The notes beneath the pieces are model-generated. The model had not been told where the DNA came from and searched no databases. It saw only the letters and a program-made list of their open reading frames with translations. A DNA stretch of 5,059 nt from Oscillospiraceae bacterium (lineage in GTDB: Bacteria; Bacillota_A; Clostridia; Monoglobales; WRBX01): NCBI GenBank assembly GCA_009784335.1, contig WRBX01000063.1:1-5059 (forward strand), in the 5' to 3' direction. Position 1 is the stretch's first letter, and each line of letters begins with the position of its first letter. A program made the position numbers and the translations under genes. Shown here in pieces: positions 1 to 5,059 of this stretch.

Positions 1-35
1 AAAAACCATTTTTTATTAGCAACAAAATTAAACAT
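1..35 (-). CDS. secF: Protein translocase subunit SecF, N-terminal fragment
   Basis: Only the first 11 codons are inside the window; they read MFNFVANKKWF, and the gene continues past the left edge. SecF is the inner-membrane partner of SecD and helps drive late stages of Sec-dependent export using the proton gradient. The opening resembles the usual SecF start, a short polar stretch with Phe and basic residues before the first membrane helix. A strong Shine-Dalgarno sequence (AAGGAGGT, complement of 41-48) sits 5 nt before the ATG at 35-33. The gene overlaps the last 8 nt of secD, stop codon included, which implies translational coupling. The call rests on secD context, the ribosome binding site and the opening residues; the body of the protein is not visible. 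Confidence 0.85.
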   Translation of the reverse strand, partial: MFNFVANKKWF

Positions 36-1344
36 TTTTAACCTCCTTAAGCGCCTTGAGCCCATACCACTTCGGATTTTTAATCTCCAGCCTAATCATC
101 AGATTAAGCAGGAACCTGGTTAGAGTAATCGCTGTTAGCATCGAAATCACCACACCAAGCCCCAGCGTCACCGCGAAACCTTGGATTGGGCCCGTGCCCT
201 TCCAGTAAAGCGCCAGCACTGCAAAAAGCGTCGTCACATTACTATCAAAGATCGCCGAAAACGCATTTTTGAAGCCGGCGTTAACGGCCGAGGAAACACT
301 CTTGCCCAGCGCCAGCTCTTCGCGCACCCGCTCGAAGATAATTATGTTGGCATCAATCGCCATACCAATCGAGAGGATAATTCCCGCAATTCCCGGCAGC
401 GATAGATTCACTCTCAAAATAGTGAAAACTAACAGTGCAATGCCGATATAAGCCAGCAGCGCGATGCACGCCATAAGCCCCGGCAAGCGATAAATCAGCA
501 GCATAATCAGCAGAATCAATATCACGCCGATGAGGCCCGCCATCAAAGAAGAAGAAAGCGCCTTCTCGCCTAATGTCGCCCCAATGCTTTGCGATTCAAC
601 CGATTTAAGCTCAAATGGCAGCCGCCCTGAATTGATAATATCAGCCTGCTCCTGCACCATTTTCCTATCAGCATCATTGCCATAAGTGATAATCGCCGCG
701 TTATCATCAATCACTTTATTCACGGTAGGATATGAGATAACCGTGTCGTCCAGCATGATAAACAGCACGCGGCTATCAGCATCATAAGTCATAACCTTCT
801 CGGTCGCTTCTTTAAATGCCTTCTGGCCGGCATCAGTGAACGATAGCTTCACATGCGGCTGCGCACCGGAATATTCATCAATGCGGCTAAACGCATATTC
901 AGCCTTCTTAATAAATTCGTCGGTGCCATCCATCAACACATTCTCTTGATAATCAACAAATCGGATTTTGCCCGTCGTGCCCAGCATTGCCTCGGCCTCT
1001 TCGGGATTCGAAACACTCGGGATTTCCACCCTTATGCGCCGATCGCCCTGCTTGGTCACTGTTGCCTCGGTGTATCCAAGCGACGAAAGCCGCGCGCGAA
1101 TCTTGCCAATCGCCGAGTTCATTTCCTCGCTCGATGGCACCCCCTCAACCTGCGCCTCGAACACAATAACCGAGCCGCCTGTTAAATCTAGCCCTTGGCG
1201 AATTCCGCGCTCCTCATCGAGTGCCCTCGGAAAGCTCCAATTGCCGATAGTTAGGCCGCTAAAAACTGTCCACAAAATTCCGCCGATAATCAACACTGCA
1301 ATCATCAGCTTTGCCACGGCCATCTTCTTTTTGCTCATTCCCAT
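28..1344 (-). CDS. secD: Protein translocase subunit SecD
   Basis: SecD is a polytopic membrane protein of the RND superfamily that works with SecF and SecYEG to pull secreted proteins across the membrane. The product is 438 aa, the short form typical of Gram-positive-like SecD (E. coli SecD is about 615 aa). It has a first membrane helix at about 11-30, then the GLDLTGG motif at 51-57, an extracytoplasmic domain to about 260, and five further helices at about 266-284, 290-311, 318-336, 366-383 and 387-412. The family signature GMAIDANIIIFERVREE (327-343) carries Asp331, Asn333, Glu338 and Arg339. I chose the ATG at 1344 because AGGAGG (complement of 1352-1357) lies 7 nt upstream. An in-frame ATG at 1392 would lie upstream of the predicted transcription start. 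A second ATG two codons later (1338) is a less well spaced alternative. secF follows with an 8-nt overlap. Confidence 0.97.
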   Translation of the reverse strand: MGMSKKKMAVAKLMIAVLIIGGILWTVFSGLTIGNWSFPRALDEERGIRQGLDLTGGSVIVFEAQVEGVPSSEEMNSAIGKIRARLSSLGYTEATVTKQGDRRIRVEIPSVSNPEEAEAMLGTTGKIRFVDYQENVLMDGTDEFIKKAEYAFSRIDEYSGAQPHVKLSFTDAGQKAFKEATEKVMTYDADSRVLFIMLDDTVISYPTVNKVIDDNAAIITYGNDADRKMVQEQADIINSGRLPFELKSVESQSIGATLGEKALSSSLMAGLIGVILILLIMLLIYRLPGLMACIALLAYIGIALLVFTILRVNLSLPGIAGIILSIGMAIDANIIIFERVREELALGKSVSSAVNAGFKNAFSAIFDSNVTTLFAVLALYWKGTGPIQGFAVTLGLGVVISMLTAITLTRFLLNLMIRLEIKNPKWYGLKALKEVKNV

Positions 1345-1376
1345 GTAAATTCCTCCTATGTTAAGTAACATTATTG

Positions 1377-1405
1377 AATATATTAATAGCAAAAAGAATT
1401 GTCAA
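1377..1405 (-). promoter_or_regulatory. Predicted sigma-A-type promoter of secDF
   Basis: Read on the minus strand, a perfect -35 hexamer TTGACA (1405-1400) is followed after 17 bp by TATATT (1382-1377), which matches the TATAAT consensus at five of six positions. Transcription would start near 1370, giving a leader of about 26 nt before the secD ATG at 1344 that includes the Shine-Dalgarno site. Its -35 box lies only 3 bp from the -35 box of the opposing promoter. This is a sequence match only. Confidence 0.8.
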
Positions 1406-1408
1406 CTC

Positions 1409-1438
1409 TTGACATAAATTATCATATCAGAGTAAGAT
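1409..1438 (+). promoter_or_regulatory. Predicted sigma-A-type promoter of the plus-strand gene cluster
   Basis: A perfect TTGACA (1409-1414) is followed after 18 bp by TAAGAT (1433-1438), which matches the -10 consensus at four of six positions. Transcription would start near 1445, about 20 nt before the ATG at 1465, leaving a short leader occupied by the AAAGGAGG ribosome binding site (1449-1456). The spacer is one base longer than optimal and the -10 is weaker than that of the secD promoter, so this may be the less active or the regulated one. It would drive the coiled-coil gene and pta, and possibly ackA and the last gene. Confidence 0.72.
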
Positions 1439-1464
1439 GTAATAAATTAAAGGAGGATTTTATC

Positions 1465-1968
1465 ATGGGTAAGAAAAAAAGAGGGTTGTGGCTGGCAACG
1501 GGGATAGTAGCGGGAGTGCTGCTTGCATCTGCCGCGCGCAAAATTAAGGAAGATTTCGAGGAAAATGTGCTGGATAATCTTGATGACGACCGCGAAGTGA
1601 AAGAAAAGGCGAAGGATTGGTTTGCCGATAAAAAGGAGCATTTTCAGGTTTTGGTGGAAGAAAAGCAGGCGCAAATCAATAAAATCACCGCCAAGCTCAA
1701 GAGGGATGTTATCAAAGAAATTGATGAGGAAAAACGCAAGGAACTCGTGAAAAAGGCGACCGAGAAAATTGCGCAGCTCAAAGAGGAAATCAAGGAAATC
1801 ACCAATGAAAAGCGTGAGGTTTTTCTTGATTATATGAAGGATTTAAGCGGCTCGGATATTATCAAAAAGGCCAATGAAATCGGCACAAAGGCCAAGAATT
1901 TTGCTAAGGAAAAGCTTGCCAAGAAGGATGAAGAATTAGAGATTATTTTGGATGAAGAGGAAGAATAA
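1465..1968 (+). CDS. YtxH-like membrane-anchored coiled-coil protein
   Basis: The predicted protein is 167 aa. A short basic start (MGKKKR) leads into one hydrophobic segment at about 7-23 (GLWLATGIVAGVLLASAA), followed by an almost entirely charged, Lys/Glu-rich helical stretch at about 25-125 that looks like a long coiled coil. A second Lys-rich part runs to about 155, and the tail is acidic (ending DEEEE). This layout is that of YtxH-like proteins of Firmicutes, small membrane-anchored proteins of unclear, often stress-related role. The resemblance is architectural and the family assignment is tentative. The positive N-terminus suggests the coiled coil could face outside, but orientation cannot be settled here. 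The ATG at 1465 is preferred because AAAGGAGG (1449-1456) precedes it by 8 nt. An in-frame ATG at 1399 lies upstream of the predicted -35 box. Its TAA stop directly abuts the pta ATG, so the two are very probably co-transcribed. Confidence 0.8.
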   Translation: MGKKKRGLWLATGIVAGVLLASAARKIKEDFEENVLDNLDDDREVKEKAKDWFADKKEHFQVLVEEKQAQINKITAKLKRDVIKEIDEEKRKELVKKATEKIAQLKEEIKEITNEKREVFLDYMKDLSGSDIIKKANEIGTKAKNFAKEKLAKKDEELEIILDEEEE

Positions 1969-2895
1969 ATGAACGCATTTTTGAATGATATAATATCGCG
2001 TGCAAAGCGCGATATTAAAACTATTGTGTTGCCCGAAGGCAGCGATGCGCGGGTGGCTCAGGCCTCTCTGGAAATCGAACGGCAGGGGTTTGCCAAGGTT
2101 ATTGTGCTTGGCGATAATCTGCCTAAGAAAGAGGAATATGCGCAAGAATTATTTAAAAATCGCCAGCATAAAGGCTTGTCGCTTGATGAGGCGAGGAGCC
2201 TAATCGAAAACCCGCTTTATTATGGCACTATGATGGTTAAAACGGGCGATGCCGATGGAATGGTCGCGGGCGCTTGCCACTGCACCGGCGATGTTCTCCG
2301 CCCTGCGCTTCAAATTCTCAAGACCGGCTCCGGCCTAGTCTCAGCGCTTTTTTTTGTTTTGTCGCCCAATGCCGAGCTTGGTAATAATGGTGCATTTATC
2401 TTCGCCGATTGCGCGCTAAACCCCAATCCCACCGCTGAGCAACTGGCTGAAATCGCTATTGATAGCGCCAGAACATATAAGCAATTCTTCGGCGCGGAAG
2501 CCAAAATCGCCATGCTATCTTATTCAACTTTCGGCAGCGGCAAGGGTGATTCAGTGGAAAAAGTTCGCACCGCTCGCTCTTTGGCAATTCAAAAAGAACC
2601 AAGCCTTATTATTGATGGCGAGCTTCAGCTTGATGCTGCGATTATCCCCGAAGTTAGCAACATTAAATCACCCGATAGCAAAATTCAAGGCAGCGCAAAT
2701 GTGCTGATTTTCCCCGACTTGCAATCCGGAAATATTGGCTACAAAATCGCCGAAAGATTTGGCAACTGCCTCGCCCTCGGCCCCATTCTCCAAGGCCTGT
2801 CGAATCCAGTTAATGATTTATCAAGAGGTTGCTCGGTTGAAGATATAGTCGGAGTTGCCGCAATAACCGCCGTGCAAGCACAAAATAGCATTTAG
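1969..2895 (+). CDS. pta: Phosphate acetyltransferase, compact form
   Basis: Cytosolic enzyme (EC 2.3.1.8) that interconverts acetyl-CoA plus phosphate and acetyl-phosphate plus CoA, feeding AckA. The 308-aa protein is a single catalytic PTA domain without the N-terminal regulatory domains of enterobacterial Pta, and is shorter than the usual 325-335 aa. Visible motifs are IVLPEGSDARV (19-29), YYGTMMVKTGDADGMVAGA (84-102), RPALQ (111-115) and NPVNDLSRGCSVEDIV (279-294). In the last, Ser285, Arg286 and Asp292 match Ser309, Arg310 and Asp316 of the Methanosarcina thermophila enzyme in spacing and context. The missing residues seem to lie near residues 50-58, between the GD of VIVLGD and the HKG-containing segment. 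The start is the ATG touching the previous gene's TAA; the upstream site is only a weak purine-rich AGAGGAAG (1956-1963), so translation probably depends on coupling. The stop is TAG, unlike the TAA of the other complete genes, and lies inside a repeat. Confidence 0.96.
   Translation: MNAFLNDIISRAKRDIKTIVLPEGSDARVAQASLEIERQGFAKVIVLGDNLPKKEEYAQELFKNRQHKGLSLDEARSLIENPLYYGTMMVKTGDADGMVAGACHCTGDVLRPALQILKTGSGLVSALFFVLSPNAELGNNGAFIFADCALNPNPTAEQLAEIAIDSARTYKQFFGAEAKIAMLSYSTFGSGKGDSVEKVRTARSLAIQKEPSLIIDGELQLDAAIIPEVSNIKSPDSKIQGSANVLIFPDLQSGNIGYKIAERFGNCLALGPILQGLSNPVNDLSRGCSVEDIVGVAAITAVQAQNSI
1991..2017 (+). other. Perfect 10-bp inverted repeat in the start of pta
   Basis: TAATATCGCG (1991-2000) and its exact complement CGCGATATTA (2008-2017) are separated by a 7-nt loop, TGCAAAG. 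The hairpin begins 23 nt into the pta coding sequence, over codons for DIISRAKRDIK. No T-run follows, so it is not an intrinsic terminator. It could slow or position ribosomes at the coupled start, or be chance; the inverted repeat is seen directly, any role is inferred. Confidence 0.5.
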
Positions 2896-2959
2896 AGCTT
2901 AGCATCTAGCATTTTGGCATCAAAAGGGAATCTAAATGCTAAATGCTACATACTAAATG
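2889..2959. repeat. Inverted array of degenerate heptamers between pta and ackA
   Basis: The left arm (2889-2916) is four consecutive 7-mers: CATTTAG, AGCTTAG, CATCTAG, CATTTTG. After a 15-nt spacer (2917-2931) the right arm (2932-2959) is four 7-mers in the opposite orientation: CTAAATG, CTAAATG, CTACATA, CTAAATG. The arms can pair into a long imperfect stem: 9 bp (2887-2895 with 2953-2961), then an internal loop, 6 bp (2900-2905), one mismatch, and 8 bp (2907-2914). The first heptamer contains the pta TAG stop, so the repeat encodes the last residues of Pta. There is no T-run directly after the stem, but it could still act as a processing or partial termination site between pta and ackA. 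It resembles short tandem heptamer repeats known from cyanobacteria in style only. Confidence 0.8.
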
Positions 2960-2996
2960 CTCTTAATAAAAGTAATGAAAGGAAGAAACCAACAAC

Positions 2997-4115
2997 ATGA
3001 ACATCTTAGTATTAAACGCAGGAAGTTCCTCGCTGAAATATCAGCTTATTGCGATGCCCGGCGAGGAAGTTTTGGTTAAAGGCTATATCCAAAGAATAGG
3101 CACCGATGAGGGGCCTAAAAATCATGGCGAGGCGCTAAATCAGGTGCTTTGTGAAACCACCGAATATAAAATCGATGCTGTTGGGCATCGGGTTGTGCAT
3201 GGTGGCGAATATTTCGCCGAATCCACGCTGCTTAATAATGAAGTGATTGAAAAAGTGAGCGAGTGCATCGATATTGCACCGCTTCATAACCCGCCGAATA
3301 TTCAAGGGATTAAAGCGGTTTGCGAACTGTTGCCCGATGCGCCGCAAGTTGCAGTTTTCGATACTGCATTCCATCAAACCATGCCGAAAAAAGCCTATAT
3401 GTATGCGCTTCCCTGGGATATGTACAAAAAATATAAGGTGCGCAAATTCGGCATGCATGGCACTTCGCATAAATTTTTGGCCGAGCGAGTGGCAAAAATG
3501 CTCGGCAAGCCGGTCGAAGAAACCAGCGTTATCACCTGCCATCTTGGCAACGGTTCATCGATTGCGGCCGTGAAAAATGGCAAATCTATCGATACTTCTA
3601 TGGGTTTCACTCCGCTCGCCGGCGTTATGATGGGCACCAGAAGCGGCGATATCGACCCCGCGATTATTCCATATTTGGTTGATAAAACCGGAATGACCGC
3701 TGATGAAATCGGCGAAATGCTTAATAAAGAATCCGGTCTGATTGCGATTTCCGAGGGCATGAGCGATTTTCGTGATTTGGAAGCCGCTAATGAAAAAGGC
3801 GATATCAAGGCGCTTCTCGCGCTCGAAATGTTCGCCTATCATGTGAAAAAATATATCGGAGCATACCTCGCCGCAATGAATGGCGCGGATGCAATCGTGT
3901 TCGCCGGCGGTGTGGGCGAGTGGCAAGATGAAACGCGCAGACGAATCCTTGAAAATCTCGATTGGCTTGGGATTAAGTTTGATGCAGAAAAAAATAAGAT
4001 TATCGGCAAGGAAGTTGAAATAACCGACGAAGTCTCAAAAGCTCGCATTTTCGTTATCCCAACCAACGAAGAGCTCGCCATAGCAAAAGAAACAATGAAA
4101 CTTGTGACCACCTAA
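2997..4115 (+). CDS. ackA: Acetate kinase, compact form
   Basis: Cytosolic kinase (EC 2.7.2.1) of the ASKHA fold that transfers phosphate between acetyl-phosphate and ADP, making ATP and acetate; with Pta it completes acetate fermentation. The protein is 372 aa against a usual 395-405. The start MNILVLNAGSSSLKY is the family's N-terminal signature, and GHRVVHGGE (63-71), FGMHGTSH (151-158), GTRSGDIDP (213-221) and PTNEE (355-359) follow in order. Relative to the Methanosarcina thermophila enzyme, Asn7 is in place, while Arg65, His97, Asp122, His154, Arg215 and Glu358 correspond to Arg91, His123, Asp148, His180, Arg241 and Glu384, all shifted by exactly 26. The deletion therefore lies between residues 8 and 64, probably around 36-60, and catalysis should be intact. 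A modest ribosome binding site, AAAGGAAG (2978-2985), sits 11 nt before the ATG, somewhat far. It is 101 nt from pta, with the heptamer repeat between. Confidence 0.97.
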   Translation: MNILVLNAGSSSLKYQLIAMPGEEVLVKGYIQRIGTDEGPKNHGEALNQVLCETTEYKIDAVGHRVVHGGEYFAESTLLNNEVIEKVSECIDIAPLHNPPNIQGIKAVCELLPDAPQVAVFDTAFHQTMPKKAYMYALPWDMYKKYKVRKFGMHGTSHKFLAERVAKMLGKPVEETSVITCHLGNGSSIAAVKNGKSIDTSMGFTPLAGVMMGTRSGDIDPAIIPYLVDKTGMTADEIGEMLNKESGLIAISEGMSDFRDLEAANEKGDIKALLALEMFAYHVKKYIGAYLAAMNGADAIVFAGGVGEWQDETRRRILENLDWLGIKFDAEKNKIIGKEVEITDEVSKARIFVIPTNEELAIAKETMKLVTT

Positions 4116-4117
4116 TT

Positions 4118-4156
4118 CCCCTCCGCCGGAGGGGTGCCGACGAAGTCGGCGGGGTG
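4118..4156. repeat. Two adjacent perfect GC-rich hairpins, REP-like element
   Basis: The first hairpin is CCCCTCC (4118-4124) / GGAGGGG (4128-4134) with a GCC loop. One base later comes GCCGAC (4136-4141) / GTCGGC (4145-4150) with a GAA loop. GGGGTG occurs after each palindrome start-to-end unit (4131-4136 and 4151-4156), and the second copy continues into GTGGTG. It begins 3 nt after the ackA stop. The layout, a short palindrome next to a G-rich GTGG-type motif, recalls REP elements spread by RAYT transposases. I recall similar sequences as interspersed repeats in several uncultured lineages but cannot verify copy number here. No T-run follows either hairpin on either strand, so it is not a canonical terminator, though it may protect the 3' end of the ackA transcript. 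Confidence 0.75.
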
Positions 4157-4172
4157 GTGTCCACAGCGACCG

Positions 4173-4179
4173 AAAGGAG
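4173..4179 (+). promoter_or_regulatory. Ribosome binding site fixing the start of the last gene
   Basis: AAAGGAG lies 6 nt before the ATG at 4186 and supports that start. It falls in a short self-complementary stretch, GCG (4166-4168) / CGC (4180-4182) with CC/GG closing a GAAA loop, which could weakly mask it. It is only 17 nt from the end of the REP-like element and may belong to the same repeat unit. Confidence 0.6.
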
Positions 4180-4185
4180 CGCAAA

Positions 4186-5059
4186 ATGGCTTTCGATATC
4201 AACAAAACATTTCTCTCAAAAAAAATCAAAAAAACATCGCGCCGTAAGCAATGGATTACCTTTTTTGTTATTCTTTTTAGCATATTTTTGTTGTTGGGCC
4301 AAGCAACTAGAGCTTCATTCAAAATAGAAAACTATCCTGAACTTAAAATTCTGCAAGAAGAAGAGGATAGCATTGCATCCTTGTTTAACTCGAATCAATA
4401 TAGATTTTATTATGGCAAGCCTACTGAATTTAAAGCAAATTTAGTTGGGGAAAATGGCATAATTAAATTTTATCCACTTGAAAGCGGTGAGATTATACCG
4501 GTTTTTGAGTCAGGAAGAGAACCAATTAACAACTATTTTTATGGCCGTCTTATCGACTTGCCGGAAGAAATGCTAGCTGAAATAAAAAGCAGTCTGCTCG
4601 AAAATCATGAGTTTTTAGATGAAAATAATACTGATTGGTTTGTGCAAAACAAAATGTTCGAAGTTATTGAAGAGCCAAGTTTTGATTTATTCTTTACCAT
4701 ATTAATTAGCATCATCCTCGCCTATGCCCTCTGGATTTGGATTCGCAGCAGGCATTTCAAGCGAGATCCTCAAAAGCACCCTACCTTTAAGGCATTCGCG
4801 CGTGAAGGCGGTGAGCTCGAAAATTTCCATCAGTTCAATAACGAGATTGAAAGCGGCGATGTGCGCAGGTTTAAGTATGTGGTGCTCACGCAAAACTGGC
4901 TATTTTATAACGGAAAGTTCCGCTTGAAGCTCCGCCATATTAATGATATAGTCTGCGCCTTTAAAACCAAGCCGGTCAATAATTCGCTAATCACACGATG
5001 GGCATCGAGCAAACGCGACATTGTCATCGGCTTTATCGATAAAAAGCAATGGGCGATTA
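4186..5059 (+). CDS. Bitopic membrane protein of unknown function, 3' end missing
   Basis: I do not recognise this family. An open frame of 291 codons runs from the ATG at 4186 to the right edge without a stop. A basic N-terminus (KKIKKTSRRK, 12-21) precedes a hydrophobic helix at about 23-39 (WITFFVILFSIFLLLG). Residues about 45-165 form a polar, Glu/Asn-rich domain probably outside the membrane. A second helix lies at about 168-186 (LFFTILISIILAYALWIWI), followed by a basic cytoplasmic region. The C-terminal part (about 210-291) contains FKYVVLTQNWLFYNGKF and LRHINDIVCAF, suggesting a small beta-rich module, possibly PH-like (low confidence). GC content steps from about 34% (4321-4740) to about 48% (4741-5040), and Arg codons change from AGA to mostly CGN at the same place. 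It is 70 nt downstream of ackA on the same strand; co-transcription is possible but the hairpins lie between. Confidence 0.82.
   Translation, partial: MAFDINKTFLSKKIKKTSRRKQWITFFVILFSIFLLLGQATRASFKIENYPELKILQEEEDSIASLFNSNQYRFYYGKPTEFKANLVGENGIIKFYPLESGEIIPVFESGREPINNYFYGRLIDLPEEMLAEIKSSLLENHEFLDENNTDWFVQNKMFEVIEEPSFDLFFTILISIILAYALWIWIRSRHFKRDPQKHPTFKAFAREGGELENFHQFNNEIESGDVRRFKYVVLTQNWLFYNGKFRLKLRHINDIVCAFKTKPVNNSLITRWASSKRDIVIGFIDKKQWAI

Noticed and set aside
968..1348. Plus-strand open frame of 126 codons opposite secD
   Set aside because: It lies wholly inside the well-supported secD gene, has no ribosome binding site and no recognisable protein features.
1345..1392. Longer secD starting at an in-frame ATG at 1392
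   Set aside because: It has no ribosome binding site, the added residues are not SecD-like, and the predicted -10 box and transcription start lie inside this extension.
1399..1464. Longer coiled-coil gene starting at an in-frame ATG at 1399
   Set aside because: The extension overlaps both predicted -35 boxes and the -10 box; the ATG at 1465 has a strong, well-spaced AAAGGAGG.
1989..1994. Perfect TATAAT as an internal promoter for pta
   Set aside because: No -35-like hexamer lies 16-18 bp upstream (the 1966-1971 region reads TAAATG), and the bases encode part of the normal Pta N-terminus.
2914..2956. A separate ackA promoter in the pta-ackA gap (TTGGCA at 2914, TACTAA at 2951)
   Set aside because: The spacing is 31 bp and no suitable -10 is found at 16-18 bp; both matches lie in the heptamer repeat.
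3135..3926. Minus-strand open frames of 123-137 codons opposite ackA
   Set aside because: They are antisense shadows of a strongly conserved gene; they are Cys/His/Ser-rich by reverse reading and lack start signals.
4118..4150. Intrinsic terminator after ackA
   Set aside because: The stems are strong, but neither is followed by a run of T on either strand.
4035..4322. Minus-strand open frame of 95 codons across the ackA end and hairpins
   Set aside because: It crosses the end of ackA, the repeat and the start of the next gene, so it cannot be a plausible independent gene.

Overview
The window reads as ordinary bacterial chromosome: four complete protein genes and two that run off the edges, with strong AGGAGG-type ribosome binding sites, standard stop codons and a mid-to-low GC content. 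Nothing in it fixes the taxon. SecD and SecF are separate genes, SecD has the short Gram-positive-like form, there is a YtxH-like coiled-coil membrane protein, and the order is pta then ackA. Together these suggest a Clostridia/Firmicutes-related bacterium. An uncultured small-genome lineage (for example Patescibacteria) remains possible because both acetate enzymes are shortened. This placement is inference from recalled family features, not from a search.

Layout. On the minus strand, secD (28-1344) is followed with an 8-nt overlap by the first codons of secF (1-35, continuing off the left edge). Both belong to the SecDF accessory complex of the Sec translocon. A 120-bp divergent intergenic region (1345-1464) carries two near-consensus sigma-A-type promoters whose -35 boxes lie back to back, 3 bp apart. 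On the plus strand comes a run of co-oriented genes: a small membrane-anchored coiled-coil protein (1465-1968), pta (1969-2895, beginning right after the preceding stop codon), ackA (2997-4115) and a bitopic membrane protein of unknown function (4186 to beyond the right edge).

Pta and AckA form the acetyl-CoA to acetyl-phosphate to acetate pathway, which yields one ATP by substrate-level phosphorylation. Both are shorter than usual but keep the recognisable catalytic residues. In AckA six known catalytic or binding positions are all displaced by exactly 26 residues from the Methanosarcina thermophila numbering, which points to one net deletion in the N-terminal region.

The two gaps in the plus-strand cluster hold repeats. 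Between pta and ackA is an inverted array of degenerate heptamers (CATTTAG / CTAAATG) that also supplies the pta stop codon. Between ackA and the last gene are two adjacent perfect GC-rich hairpins, each followed by GGGGTG, resembling REP-type elements. Neither has the T-run of an intrinsic terminator. I see no RNA genes, CRISPR arrays, transposases or defence genes, and no clear candidate for a wholly new system. The most uncharacterised items are the two repeat elements and the C-terminal gene, which has a sharp GC-content step at its second membrane segment.
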